Shown here: positions 1 through 12,008 of the stretch, piece after piece
Layout: each line of letters starts with the position of its first letter
Position numbering within the stretch: the stretch's first letter is position 1
Assembly: GCA_030762175.1 (NCBI GenBank)
Contig: CM060834.1
Coordinates: forward strand, 27,886,001 to 27,950,000
Direction of reading: 5' to 3'
Length of the DNA stretch: 64,000 bases
Source: Metallyticus violacea
Lineage: Eukaryota; Arthropoda; Insecta; Mantodea; Metallyticidae
Made by a program: the position numbers and the translations under genes
Notes under the pieces: generated by a model
What the model saw: only the letters and a program-made list of their open reading frames with translations
Told to the model about the DNA's origin: nothing
Database searches by the model: none

Positions 1-485
1 TGTAAATATTTGAGTTGGATTTGTTGATAACTTTCTGGAAGGGTCATATGTTATGTCTGCTCGATTGAATGAACATGTTTATTTTATTTTTCTTGCGAAA
101 ATACTTCTAGAGCTTCTTGAAAATGTTCCAATTAATATTTGGAGAAACTGGATCTTTCAACACGAAGGTACACTCACACATTTTGGCTTAAATTGTCGCA
201 TTTCTTTAAAATACATTTTATGAATCATTGATTGGGGGAACAGGACCAGTTGCTTGGCCGGCACGTTGCCCAGTTTGTGTTTGGAGTCATATTAAATCAG
301 TTGTTTATGAAACGTCCATCGACACAGTAGAGGAATTACTTGCTGGAATTAGCCTTGCTTTTGACGGTCTTCGTAACCGACCACAGGCATTTCGAAGGAT
401 GCTTCATTCAATCATTCAACGTTATACTTTGTACAGTGGCGGTCGCAATTTTGAACAGCTCCAATCGATATCTAGTGTTAAATAA
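1..485 (+). pseudogene. DDE transposase C-terminal half, open at left edge
   Basis: This is the C-terminal half of an IS630/Tc1-type (DDE_3) transposase, the nuclease that cuts and rejoins transposon ends. In order, the translation shows SARLNEHVYFIFLA, FQHEGTLTHFGL, GPVAWPARC, KSVVYETSIDTVEELLAGI and a final RNFEQL. Family members typically read FQHDGAPAHF here, then WPARSPDLNPLDFFLWG, and end GGHFEHL or RNFEQL. The second catalytic Asp is read as Glu, the third falls in a degraded stretch (WPARCPVCVWSHIKS), and the frame breaks between about 200 and 230. The open frame 228-485 is therefore only a tail. The N-terminal half lies outside the window. It is a dead transposon copy, not a host gene. 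Confidence 0.8.
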
Positions 486-2294
486 AAAAAACTGATTACT
501 GTGTAATTATAGTAACTTCCAAGTTGACATTCGTTAATTTTTCCTTCATATCACTACCTATAACTTGAAAACGAAGCATTTTTAGACATTACTTTATTGA
601 GAAATAAAGTCTATTTTATGTCCTGTATTACATCCTAAAATTAGGCATTGTGATTCTGGTGCACCTTGCATAACCTTTACCTTTAAAACAGTTGAAACTT
701 TGAAAACTAAGACAACAGTACGTAATATAAATAATAAATAATAGGTTAGGTTAGGTTATGTTAGGTTAGGTTAGGTATTTTATAACTAGACAAATTGGGC
801 GAACAACTTTAAGGGGCTCAATAGTAAGTATTTTTAAGGCTGGATTTTTATTTAATTATTAAAAAATATCCTAACTGGTACTTTATCAGCTGGTCTGCTG
901 ATAGCAGTGCTCCCACAGCCCAACCAGCTATCAACCACCTAAGCCAGTAATTACATTAATATGTATATGATCTGAAATTGTCACACCAATTTTATTTAAT
1001 TAAGAATATATGCCTTTAGCCTTAACCAGCTGTAAGCTTATACTTCTAGAATCCAGCTCTAGATGTAATTATGGAAACTACAGTTGCAACCCTACTGAAA
1101 ATCATGATGATCTCTTTGTCCGTTGTGTTTATTTTTGTATGCGTAATGCGTCAAGCAGTGGTCGCATGTTTTTGAGAGAATGAATGTAGGTAGTTCTTGG
1201 AATTTTTTGAGTGTACTGTTAAAATATTTACACAAACAATAATAATTATAATAGGCCTTCTCTTTAGTCTGGTGGTATGCTGAACAAATACAATGATATA
1301 CTTGTCTATTGCGTTTAGAATCCATATATATCCCAGCAGTGACCACATTAAAGCCTTACCTTAATGTGTTGAAGCACTGAAAAGTAAGGACATAAACAGA
1401 TACCAATTTATTCTCATTACCCAAGGTAAACCTTGTCATCAAGGGAAATATATTGAATGTATTTCTGTACAGCATATCAACAGTTGAACAGAATACGAAA
1501 TTGTTGGAGTGCAAGCAAAGAATTAAGAAACCTGGGAAATCTGTATAAATTATGCACTGGGCAAAAAAGCAAACAAGTTTAAATTAGTTTGATAAACAAA
1601 AACTTTACGCCTTGTCTCATTCTCTAGAACAGGAAACTGGAAAACATGGAGCTATTTTAACGTATTTAAGTTTAAAATCCATGCATGAACGTATATGCAA
1701 ATTCGCTTGATTGGATATTCAACTAGCTAGCTACTAATGAATCGCAGGTTTCAGCGGAACGTATGAAGTGCCGACCGCTATTGACTTACAAATCAATATA
1801 CGTAAGTTGTTTTAAATATCGGGGCATGAAATCGGCTGCCACTGTTTATATCTGAGATGATATATTGCTCCATCGTGGAATATAGAGAGCTAAAGCTGAC
1901 AGGAGGAAAGAAAAAAAATTGTGATTTTTCTTCCAGGATAATATTAACATCAAGAGTTGCTTGAATGTATCCATGCTTTCAACGTAGCTCTGAAATGAAA
2001 GTATCGCCTTGCTCTTATAGTTACATTTGTATTAAGTCTATATATGTAAGTTGCAATTCTCGAATGTTACACATAAGCTTTCGAATATTAAATTTCTTAT
2101 TTTCTTCGTTTACTTTCTACGTTTGGATTATTCAAATATTTTTGTTAATGCAAAAATATTCAGGAGCAATAGCAGATCAAATTGTCTTGTGTGAATAATT
2201 GTGGATGAGAATAAATTACTTCTAGATAAAAACGTATGAACAAATACATGATATAGTAATAAATTAAACATAATTAGTAGTAGTGGTAGTAGTA
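486..2294. other. AT-rich spacer without recognised gene
   Basis: Apart from the telomere-like tract at 742-776, I see no gene or recognisable mobile element here. Overlapping minus-strand frames at 1092-1348 and a plus frame at 1965-2198 are under 100 codons, low-complexity or lysine and phenylalanine rich, and match nothing I know. Confidence 0.4.
742..776 (+). repeat. Interstitial telomere-like (TTAGG)n tract
   Basis: Six units of five bases run in phase, five TTAGG and one TTATG, preceded by a partial TAGG and flanked by an ATAAT-rich stretch. TTAGG is the canonical telomere repeat of most insect orders. The tract is very short and could come from double-strand break repair, telomerase insertion or chance in AT-rich DNA. 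Another isolated TTAGGTTAGG occurs near 39293. Confidence 0.75.
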
Positions 2295-2550
2295 TTTTTA
2301 ACGCCCGTTTTTACTACGAGCCACCACAGGATGAACATGAGATGAAATGATAACCTGGGAAAGCATTTTGTTCTTTTTAAAGTTAGAAAACTTCCAGGGC
2401 TAAGTATAGGGTACCTCCCCGGCGTTTGCCATTTATGAGGACTGAGGAAAACCTGAAAAAATAACTCAGTCAAGAAGGACGGTCCTAGCGGGAATCGAAC
2501 CCAAGACCTCCCGTTCACGATTCCGTGCCTTAACAAAATCGGCCACCCTT
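2295..2550 (-). mobile_element. SINE A copy A1 (tRNA-derived)
   Basis: A copy of the most frequent short interspersed element here, called SINE A. On the minus strand it begins with a tRNA-like head (GGTGGCCGA...GTTAAGGC as box A, GGTTCGATTCCCGC as box B), like the head of a serine or leucine tRNA. It continues through the family body (TCCTCAGTCCTCATAAATGG, GGTACCCTA, CATTTCATCTCATG) to AAACGGGCGTTAAAA. RNA polymerase III would use the internal boxes, and a LINE reverse transcriptase would insert the copy. The head carries an AAAT change in the D-loop region. A minus-strand frame of 90 codons across it is not a gene. Confidence 0.85.
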
Positions 2551-2859
2551 GTTGGTGGTGCGGCAGTGGCGGCGGCGGGGGGGATGGTCGTGGGGGTGGT
2601 CCTTATTATAATATTTTAGAAATACATTGCATGCACGGGTCACCGACCGTAAAAACTTAAGTACGCTGCACAATTAGAGAGAATAATATAATAAAAATAT
2701 GAAAAAATAATAATAAATAACTAATCATGGGGAGAACGGTATTAATAGATATGTAAGTGGAAACAACGTGCATATAGTTAACAAATACACTAGTTAATGT
2801 GTACTAAGCAGAAAATAAATTGTTTCAACTTCGCTAACTTGGCTAGGAAAGTACCCATA

Positions 2860-4035
2860 TGTGATCCGCAAACAGGATCTAACATGTTAGTCGACTTGTT
2901 AATTGCCTTAAGAAAATGTTCTTGAAACGACGTTTTTCTCAGGTGATTCTAGAGGGTAATTGGTGCCCTTTGCTCATCCATTCCACAAAACTGGCAGATT
3001 CTCCTATCACAACTATTCCTTTTTTTTTTTTTTTTTTTTTTTAGCCTTCCAGTCTAAACCAGGTCATTCCTGATATTGCCTTTCTCCTTAGAACGAGCAT
3101 ATATACCTGTTTACCCCCGGTTAATTTCATTTCATTCAATAGGCTCAAGGAGACTTTCGTGTTACATTCTGTCACGGTTTCTTCCCTGTTGATATCCTCT
3201 AGCCTTGTTATAACCTTCTTCCATGCATTTTTATTGTTTTCTTTACTTTATTGCCATATTGAACCCAATTCAATTCTTCTGAGTCCTCTTTCCATCTCTG
3301 CAGCCCAGAACGTTGGTGTTAAATTTTGTACCTGTACTCGAAGTATGGACCGGTCTCCCTGCATAGTCTATGCCAGTATTTCATCGTCCTTGTTTTACTA
3401 TTAACCGTGTCTTCAAAACAACCCCATATGACCCCATGACCCCACGTTCCTTTGGAGAGCCCGAGAACCCTTTTAAAACATCGAATTAAGTTTTATTTAC
3501 ATGTTCAGCTCTACCCCATTTCCACATTTCATTTCCATATCAGAATGGACTTAATCATAGCATTATACATTCTCTCTAGTGAATCTACTGTAATATCTGA
3601 AATGGGAATCAGAACACGTTGTAACTCATTTAGTTTACCTTGTACTTCACAATTAATAACAGACAAGTTTTTATTCCATTTTCCATTTATATTTAAGATT
3701 ACCCTCAAATAACAAAACTTTTTAGCTTTTTGTATTTCATGTCCCTATAATAACACTTTTCATCTCTGCCATATACGTAGCCATTTTTAAGGTCATTGTT
3801 TTAGTCTTTTTAACATTTACCACTCTACCCCACTTCAGGCAATAATCTTCTAGGATGTGAATACCTTTCTGCAAGCCATCTGTTGCTGGAGAAAAAGAAT
3901 TAGACCGTTAGCGTATCGTACAAAAGTTCAGGAATGCATGTACCGTCCACTTCAGGGGCATTCTTTCCTCCGCTAACAGAGCATTCGAGATATCATCTGT
4001 AAATAGATTAAACAATAACGGAGATAGAATCTAAG
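2860..4035 (-). pseudogene. Non-LTR retrotransposon reverse transcriptase relic
   Basis: Reading the minus strand from 4035 downward gives the middle and end of a LINE ORF2: PLLFNLFTDDISNALLAEE, then SPATDGLQKGIHILEDYCL, KWGRVVNVKKTKTMT, later SVINCEVQGKLNELQ-like and MYNAMI-like pieces. A post-polymerase region follows (KYWHRLCRET, WKKVITRLEDINREE, ISGMTWFRLEG), and finally a zinc-knuckle start, RICQFCGMDE. The LYADD catalytic segment is destroyed by a frameshift near 3930. A 20-odd base poly-A (minus strand) at 3018-3041 interrupts the tail. The 5' part is cut at 4035, next to a mariner relic. The clade is not certain. Confidence 0.75.
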
Positions 4036-4089
4036 GCTAAAGGCATTTCAAACGAACTTTTGGAAATGCTTGGAGTAAATTGAATGGCG

Positions 4090-4955
4090 CAGCAGTCAAA
4101 AGCGCATTCATAAGAAAATATTGAAACAGTGTTTGGAGCGTTTTTACAACCAACTGATTTTAAGTATCGACCTACACCACTATCACCACACAGCAGTATC
4201 AAAACAGCAGCCACAACAATGGAGTGCAGCGCCAAAGAAGACAATCTGTGCCATCAGTCTTTTGGGAAGCCAAAGTAATTTCAGCAATTGACTATCATCA
4301 AATGAATAAAACTATGATTGCAGAGTACTGTTTCACTCTTAAATATTTTCTGAATAAGATTCAGTTTACAGAAAAAAAAATAATAATGCACCCGGTTAGT
4401 GGGAACATCGAGAGATGGCTTGTAATACGAATTGTTGGAGCATCCACCTTATTGCCCATTTTTATCTCCCACTAACTTCTATATATTTCCAAAGATCAAA
4501 TTATTTCTTACAAGTCAGTACTTTTCACTAACTCAAGAAAGTACTGCAGTTGAAAGAGTTGCTTTGATTTATTTACGAACACTCTTTAACATCTCAGGTC
4601 ATCAGCGTTCCATTCAATTCAGGGCTTGAAACGGCCGATAAATTTTACTCAGAGGCCTCTTCTTTCAGGCTCGAAGTTCTTTTACATGCCGTAAATCTAC
4701 GATACGGGACCCATGGCTTTAGTTCCCTTCCGAAGGAAGCCGTACTTAGGATTTTTACCTCCGAAAATCCATCGATCCTGCCCAGGATTGTACCCGCGAT
4801 CTTGGGTTTACGAGGCAAGTATGGTTACTTCTGAACCACCAGGACCGACGAGCTGTAAGAGGACTATCTTACAGATCTTACGAAAAACCACTTAAGTGTC
4901 ATTACCGGAATAAATATAATGACTTTAAGGGAGATTATTTTGAAAAATAAAAATA
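4090..4955 (+). pseudogene. mariner-like transposase relic split by SINE B
   Basis: Fragments of a mariner transposase occur in order: a HHY-like start and WSAAPKKT near 4160-4250, VFWEAKVISAIDYHQMNKT near 4260-4310, then EYCFTLKYFLNKI. After a frame change come LEHPPYCPFLSPTNFYIFPK (4435-4490) and TQESTAVERV up to 4558. The stop-proximal end resumes after SINE B at 4862 with DYLTDL- and DFKGDYFEK-like residues ending at TAA about 4950, matching the usual mariner ending KGDYVEK. Many frameshifts and stops are present, and the N-terminal HTH half is missing. The SINE at 4559-4851 lies exactly inside this frame. Confidence 0.75.
4559..4851 (-). mobile_element. SINE B copy B1, nested in mariner
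   Basis: A near full-length copy of the second tRNA-derived family, SINE B, inserted antisense. On the minus strand it has the tRNA-like head (GTCCTGGTGGTTCAG..., GCGGGTACAATCC), the body with AAAATCCTAAGTACGGCTTC, GGAAGGGAA, GTAGATTTACGGCATG and GAAACAGGC-like segments, and the end GACCTGAGATGTTAAAGAG followed by AATAAATCAAA. Flanks read GTTGAAAGAG (4549-4558) and GCTGTAAGAG (4852-4861), a diverged 10-bp target duplication. Without it, the mariner reading frame on either side lines up. Confidence 0.85.
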
Positions 4956-4959
4956 TCCT

Positions 4960-7250
4960 TCAGTTAATGAAAAACTTGACAATTATCAACTATCCATACA
5001 CAAACATCCTTACTTTGTGTACAATATTTAATAGTATTAAATTTGAACTGAAATGTAGTATAAACTTGCCTTAATTTTAAAAATAACTTATTCCATAAAC
5101 AATCATAAAAAAACTTCGGTAGATAGAATATATTTTTCTTTTGAAATAAAAACATTATAATTTTATTACATCAAATTCGAGAATTAACGAAGCTCTGTGC
5201 AGCAATTCTCATCATATGCATTTCTCTGGCACATTTCCTTAAAGACAGTAATGTTAATTGAGTTGCACAGTTTTGATTCTCCTTTTATTTCTCTCTTCAT
5301 CTCCACTCCATTCTTCTTTCTTTTCCTGTCTTTCTATTGTTTGCGTTTGTGATAACCCTTCTGCAATGAAAGGTTTAACAACGTTGGCCGTAAACACATG
5401 AAGGTCGTAAAGTTTTTATAAGGACACTTGACACCCCAAACTCTCAGATTTCCTTTGACGGGCCATGCACCTGACGGAACTAAAGCATTTTGAAACAGCC
5501 CTCCAGTGGCGGCTCTCGTATGCACCATATGACATTACTGTTCAATATCACCTGCGTTCTCTTTAGAGAGATTGAGTTCGTGAATCTCTCCCTTGTGTTT
5601 GTCCTTCCATGTGTTTTTTCTCTCTATTACGTACCTCATACAGCAATTATTAGAGTGATATTTTGTGGTGTTCCCGGTTCTTTTTTATATTTTGGGGCCA
5701 TTATCAGTGACAATAGCGTATTAGCCTAGGCTCATATTTTATAGACATCTAAAGTAAGACTTAAAAATATTAAATTTCTTTTTTTACATTGCGAAAGTCC
5801 CGACTTACCGAAGCAGAAAGGTAATTGTTCATGAAATATTACTTGCAAATAAAATTCAATTTACATTAAAATATCATAAAGGTAAGCCTTTATTTCAAAA
5901 TCGTTCTATTATCAACGAAACATTTGGAAATGTTGCTTATATATTAAATATATGCATGTTTAAAGCATATACATTATTGACAGTTTAATGTGTTACAAAA
6001 GACAGAGGACATTTGGGCACTAAAAACAATGATTATTTGGCGTCTAAAGTTTAAAAAGCACACCATAAATCTGAAAATAAGTATTTCAAAATTACTTTAA
6101 AATGTATTTCTTTTATCTTTCACAACCGCTGATTTAGGTTATTAATTTTCACATGTATGTCCATGTTTTTCAAGTAAGAATAGTTGTAATAGGTTTGAAA
6201 GTATATTATTTACACTATACACTGAATATACACTCCAAAAATGACTTACATCTGGTACCTGGAAAAGGAAATTGGAAAGTTTAAGTGGAAATATTTTTTC
6301 TACCCTAAGAAAAACCATAATTTCATTTTTTAATTTTTTCAAGTAAATTTAAAAAAAATACTTTTTGCAATAAAATGTAATTGAGGACATTGTCTGGTTT
6401 AGATGACGAGGAAAAAATAGTGATCATATTGTTTAACACCACTTACTTATTTTCCATAATTTCACAAAAAATTACAAGTGACTCCTCTAAATTTTCAAAA
6501 AAAAAAAATTATCTTCCGTCTGTAAGTATAAGTTTGAGAGGAAAAAAAAATATATTTCAACATCTCAGATGTAAATGGAGCTTATTTCATTTTGGGCTCA
6601 TGAATAAATTCAATAGAACAATTAAATTCAGTTTTGTTTCCTTTCAAAATATTTGCCACCACACAAATACGAAAACTCTTTGTCTGGTTTGAGCTTTTTC
6701 TTTTAGCCAGAAGAAAATGCAGTCACTTGTTAAAAATTATGAAAAAAGAACTGTGTGTGCTGTTTGCATCTTTTAATTACGAAACTGAACAATAGACAGA
6801 CACTAATATCAAAATATATACACTGTAGAAATACAGGCTTTAAGCATTAAACGCCGCAGAATGTAAATATTCTGCTTTTGTTCCTTATATCTATTTAGTA
6901 AAAATATCATTAGTCCGAGGATTCACTGTCTAAATATACATTTATACTTAAGATGCTCTTTGTGATTAAATATGAGCTAATAACTAATATATTATACTAC
7001 TATGGAAAATCGTTAAATAACAGAACTTATCTTTTTAAGTTCGTGGAGCTGTATTCACAATAAACAATCTTATTTAGGAACACAATAGCCTTAACAATAC
7101 GCCGCAAAGGGTTCTTTACGATTGGGCTTTATGTGCATGAACAATAGCTGGTAAAACATGGTCCATTACAAGAGGAAGAAAGATGAGTTCCCCCCCCCCC
7201 CCAATGTCCAGAGAGAGAGTGGAATATGAAATCTACATCAGAATGAATAC
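4960..7250. other. AT-rich spacer without recognised gene
   Basis: I see no supported gene or mobile element. Frames of up to 103 codons (6381-6692, plus) and 79 codons (5490-5729, plus) show no domain I recognise. A C10-12 run sits at 7190-7202. Parts may be very old repeats. Confidence 0.35.
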
Positions 7251-7254
7251 TAAG

Positions 7255-8000
7255 TATAGAGGTAATTAGAGAAAAGGTGGAAGGCCGAAAGATAAAAGGT
7301 TAATGAACACTGAAATAAGGGAACAGTTCAGCAGTTAAAAGAGTGAAACTTTGGCAAGAGCAGAGTCACGTCTGCATACAGTATTATTCATGATGAATTA
7401 GCGTAAAGAAAAGTACGCAGAGATGGGTCCCAAGGCAACTTACCCATGATCATATGCGTGAACGGTAGACGATTTGTCAGAAGTTTTTGAACTCATGCTC
7501 TTGTAGGAGTAGGAAAAGGGTCCTAAGTCTATCATTATAAATCAGAGTGTATGAAAAACTATATGCAGAGGAGTACCCAACTACTCCAGTCAGATGAAAA
7601 ATTCAGAACTTTTTCTGGGAAAGTCATCAGATCTTTTAGAATATCGAAAGGTTCTATATTGGTGTACTTCCAGAAAAAAAGCCCATAGCAGCTAGTGCCT
7701 GACAAAATGACATACTAGTGAGCAAGTTTGAGCCTGCTATAAGAACGAAACGTCAGGGACCTCTCTCTAAAAGAGTACTGCTGCTTCACTACTATGCCCG
7801 CCCCCATACGGTTGTGTATATACTGATATCAAATATAACGGTATTGCAACACCTGTCATACAATATGGACTTGTCATCGGGCTTTCATCTATTTGTAGCT
7901 GTAAAAGAACATTTGAGAGGTCAGACGTTTGCAGATGACAATGTATGCGTTCTAAAATTGATTAAAGACCCCAAGTATCCAAAAACATGTGAATAGGTGG
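7255..8000 (+). pseudogene. mariner-like transposase relic
   Basis: A decayed mariner transposase spans much of its length. Around 7280 it reads GGRPK, near 7385-7405 SIIHDELA, and near 7421-7470 the hallmark WVPRQLTHDHMRER, which follows the HTH domains in this family. After many frame breaks a frame from 7718 gives IRTKRQGPLSKRVLLLHYYA and RPHTV, then DLSSGFHLFVAVKEHLRGQ. These correspond to the usual LLLHDNARPH and SPDLAPSDFHLFGPLKEHL blocks. The second catalytic Asp (DNARPH) is changed to Tyr, so it would be inactive even without the frameshifts. It differs from the mariners at 18.9 and 61.6 kb. Confidence 0.75.
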
Positions 8001-9261
8001 ACCAAAACGTATAGAAAACCAGGGTGATCATGTCGAAAAGTAAAGTCAAATAATTTCTGTAATTCTTTTTATAATTCCTGTTATTTATTTACTTTCTTCG
8101 TAATATATTTTTCTTAGTACTTGAATAATTTTAACTTCCCGTTGTAATAAGTGTTTATAAACAACATTACTGTAAATATTCCTTATATTAAAAATCGAAG
8201 TTTATAGATGGCGATATAAATGTCTTATATATTTGAATGAACTGTATAATATGTGTAATGAGCACAAAGCAAATCTGATTTTGAAATAAAACTGCAACAA
8301 GTATAAACTTAATGTACTGAAAAATGAGATAAGTTCCTTAGAAATAAAGCAAAAATACAACGTAAACCAAAAACAGAGATTTTTTAACTCCTATGCTAAG
8401 CCTAACAAAATCGTGTTCAACAAATTTTGTTATACTGTGTCTTGATATGTATCTTAAATTTCATAAACGCAAACACTGACGATGAAAAAATAATGATCTA
8501 TAATAATTTTAATACGCTCTTGCCATACCTTTCTAAAAGTGTTAATACGAAATAATTCTAAAACATTCTTAAAAGAAAAGCTTTAGTCTAACGCTTTGAA
8601 CTTTTTGAAAAATAAATTCAGGTTATTTAAAGCAAGCAATGTTTGTTTTTCATAATAATAAAATATAGGAAATTGCATTAGATGAAGGTGATTTCTTTTC
8701 CCACGGCAACATAATATTACTGGCCGCCACTGTGCTCCCATCCCATCACGTGCCGGTGCCTGCACCTGGCTCTGTGTGACCCTGAGAGCAGCTGCCCTCC
8801 GAGGGTCAGGTACCACCAGCTGCTTCTCATTGGCCCTGAGATGGAGAATATCGTCCGGTACTTACAACTGCTTTTACAATGCTGAGCACCTAATATTGCA
8901 AACTTAACTACATGTTTTCAAATCCTCTTTTAGTCAAGTTGAGTGGTTAAGCTTTTTCTCTGAACTAACGCCAAATTTCAGTTTCAATTATACGCTGGAT
9001 TCTTTATAGTTGCTTAGAGGTCTTCTTATTTGACTAGCTCTCGAAGATAAATAACCAGCCTTGTACTGTTAAAAAATGCTTAATAATTATAATAATGAGT
9101 TAATTGTTCAATAAACCGACTTTACATTTTTGTGCACGTAATAAACCCTGCTGTTAAAATAATTTTGTTAAAATAAATTCAGAGAGAAATTAGAAAAATA
9201 TAAACCACTGGTTGTCATACTGCTAAACAATTTCTCTTGAAACTCAGAAATTTCGAATTTA
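8001..9261. other. Spacer, one GC-richer patch
   Basis: No gene recognised. A GC-rich patch at 8700-8860 stands out from its AT-rich surroundings and underlies a 77-codon minus-strand frame (8583-8816). That frame matches no family I know, and the patch could be the head of an unrecognised repeat. Confidence 0.35.
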
Positions 9262-9650
9262 TAAGGACTATTCAATAAAGATTTTTTTTTTTGACGCATC
9301 TTTTCTTGTGCTAATAAATTTGATGGTCTTTATTCTTTAAGTAATCCTCGATGGAAGCAATAAACCTACACTAGCGTTTCTGCCAGTCTTCAAAGACTTG
9401 CTGGAAATCATTTTTGACATGTCCTTTATAATCACCTTCATCACTGCTTCTGATGATGGAAAATGTTTCCTAAGAAGTTTTTTCCTCAATTTGGAAAAAG
9501 GAAAAAAGTCACACGATGCTAAATCTGGACTATATAGAGGGTGAGAGATACACCTCACATTGATTTTTATCAGATATTCAGCATCAACATTTGCGATGTG
9601 CGGCCGTGCATTATCTTAGTGCAGCATCTAGCTTATTGCCTTGCAGAGTT
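9262..9650 (-). pseudogene. mariner-like transposase C-terminus
   Basis: The minus strand encodes the C-terminal third of a mariner transposase: DNARPHIANVDAEYLIKINV (with a stop just before DNARPH), then SHPLYSPDLASCDFFPFSKL, RKKLLRKHFPSSEAVMKVII and KDMSKM. The catalytic Asp pair (DNARPH and LASCD) is kept. The same family lies at 61625-62690, where the matching block reads DNARPHFAKVVAEYLTKIN. A possible terminal repeat is at about 9262-9282 (ACTATTCAATAAAGA), resembling the left end of that second copy (GGTGTTCAATAAAGA). The N-terminal half is absent or beyond recognition. Confidence 0.8.
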
Positions 9651-9849
9651 TTCAGTAATATCTGTAATATTGCATACGCCTATTGAGACGAAAGCAAAAT
9701 TTCATAGCAGCATATATTTCAGAATTGTTAGTTCTTTTTAAATTCCACTAATAGAATTTAGTTAATGCTAAATTATATTAAATATCGCTCCTTTTTTTTT
9801 TTTTCTTTCGTTATTAACAATAAATAGTAGTTAATATTTACTTACCATC

Positions 9850-10030
9850 ATAGTAGATGCTCAAAGTGCCCGCCCTCCACTCTGAGACAAGCTTAAATTC
9901 TTTAGTACAGATTATGAGAACACTTTCTGCAATTCAACGTCTAGAAGATTGTGAACTTCTTACCGGATATTTTATCAGTCACTTCACGGGCTTTATTTGG
10001 GGTGCAGCTTTTAAGTTTATTTGGATGAAG
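9850..10030 (-). pseudogene. Possible DDE transposase tail
   Basis: The minus strand ends in EGGHFEHLLW, the typical last residues of DUF4817/DDE_3 transposases, preceded by a broken reading (REVTDKISGKKF, LNCRKCSHNL) with stops. Only the terminal motif is convincing. An 83-codon plus-strand frame over the same stretch (9857-10108) is an antisense shadow. Confidence 0.45.
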
Positions 10031-10109
10031 ATGCAGCAGCTGTGTGGCTTTGTACGCACAGCCAACATACACATCAATTTAAAGCTATTTGTGATAAAGA
10101 TTTTTTGAA

Positions 10110-11887
10110 AAGTTCCTAACCGTTAGTCTTTTTCATCAAACTTTCCCTCCTTTAAAACCTGCTCTATTTCGCCTCGGCTTCTTTTCAGTGAAAGCGTCTT
10201 GGGTTCGAACTTTGTTCATGATTCTTGAAATTGCGCTTCCCAATGGAATTTTAGCGTGAAATTTTCTTGGATAGTACTTATTCATGTTTTTTTGGCATAA
10301 CAATCAGAAATAAATATTCTTTGTTTTGGGTGTATATCTAATTCTCGATACACTCCAGAATATACAATAGATATTCTAATGCGCCTCCGAAGAAATGTAA
10401 CTGAAACAGTTGGCATGATCGACATCATTTAATTGCTCGCGTTAATTGAACTTTAAATCGCACGCTAACTGAATGTCAATTGTTTCCACTAGTGTATTCC
10501 AACTCCTACTACGCAAGTATCTCTTGAACTTAGCAATAGTGCGGGATGTGTAGTTATCCGTAATATTTCATGTTTTGTGCAGCTTTTCCCTTTATTATTA
10601 CTGTAATTTTGCATGTTTTCTGTACTACTTATTATTAAGTGTCTTATTCTAATAGTGATAGTATTTCGGCGTTGAGTTTTTATTTATTATTTATTTTTCA
10701 AGCAATGTCGTAAAACTTTCAGAAAATATTCAGTGGTTAATAACACAAGTTTAAAATTTTGCCAGATACAAAACAAGGCATAAAATGTCTTTATTTAAAG
10801 GAAAACATTCACAAGAGTACATTTATTGCCTTCCGTATTTTTCTGACTCTTCCACTGGATAATTGAAACTTCGCTATCAACGGATGTATTCACCTCAATG
10901 CGAGAGAGAGAGAGAGGGGGGGAGGGAGAGGGAGAAGACTGCATTGTTACATTGATGACTAAAGAATCAAATTCTGGGTATTACTTTGGCAGTTAGGACA
11001 GGGGTTTAATTGAACTTGATATGATCTTAGACCTACAGAAGTTCAAACCCAAGTGGGAAAGACTTATCGTATATTTCTAGGGTGTTTAAAGTAAACTGGA
11101 CTTAATTCTAAAAGTGCAAGGAATTTCTGATTTTCCTGTGTTTAAGGGAATATTTTGGAGAGCCCTGTGGGGTTGACTCCACGCTCTATGCTCAGCAGGA
11201 ACGGTGTGGCAGTCTAATTACAAGGGAGAACCCAGCTGTCACTTCCCACTTAGCGCCGGGTTCGACCCCAAGGACAAGGTTGGTTCCACCGTTGTGAGCA
11301 TTGAGTTGGTTGCCTCTTTGTTTTCATACATGACCTCTCGTGCAGGTCCGGTGGCTATCATGCTCGCTTCTGGATCCAGGGGTCACTGCTTCGATTACCG
11401 CACATTTCAAAATCGCCAATCATTCTCATTTAGAGGGAATCCGGCTCTGATTTCCGCTTTCACCTCTGATAAATGCTTTAAATGTTTGCAACGGTAGCGA
11501 GAAATATTTTCGGGAGAGGAGGAGCTTGACAAAGCCCACTCAGTTGTTTGCAGTTATTCGAAATTCCCCTGTTTGATGAAAGAGAAACACCGAGAAAAGT
11601 AAACAAAACAAAGCAATGTCTATAATAATTGTGTTTCAACTTCCTTTTCTTACATCAAGTTGCTACCATTATTTGAATGATTTTAGAATTATTGTTATAA
11701 AGGAAGGATACTCAGTTATCCGAAATATCGTTTTATGCATAAGTTTTTTTCTGTTTAAATCTTAATATATACAGGACGTTAATTAGCACCAAGAAAACTT
11801 CGAGGAATTGAAAAAGGGGTTTAAAAATAACAAAAAAGTTTTCATCACCAGGTCAATTGGTTTTTAGTTGCAGTAATTGTTTTAATT
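10110..11887. other. Spacer with a tRNA-like GC-rich segment
   Basis: No gene is supported. A GC-rich block at 11160-11480 contains a 97-codon plus frame and, at about 11342-11402, a tRNA-like pattern (GGTGGCTATCATGCTCGCTT followed by GGGGTCACTGCTTCGATTAC). It could be the head of another SINE, seen once here. A GA/GGGA-rich tract is at 10902-10932. Near 11771 ATACAGGACGTTAATTAGC resembles a transposon end, perhaps of the relic just downstream. Confidence 0.35.
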
Positions 11888-12008
11888 ATTCATCATTCCA
11901 CATAAAGTGTTCATAATGCGCAGCATCAGCTTTAATACAGGCTTCCACATTATGCACTGTCATATTCTGTCCCATATCGTATCTGCTCACATTCTCGTTC
12001 AATGTACT
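11888..12008 (-). pseudogene. DDE transposase C-terminal tail
   Basis: The minus strand stays open for 39 codons ending in a TAA at about 11888: NENVSRYDMGQNMTVHNVEA, CIKADAAHYEHFMWNDE. The final pattern (helix, Cys-Ile, then A-H-Y-E-H-F at the end) matches the closing CI..GGHFEHLL of DDE_3-type transposases with substitutions. The catalytic part is not visible upstream. If the TACAGGACG sequence near 11771 is the terminal repeat, the 3' end of the element would span roughly 11770-12010. Confidence 0.5.

Noticed and set aside
2264..2536. 90-codon minus-strand protein
   Set aside because: It lies across SINE A copy A1; the peptide is the translated SINE body.
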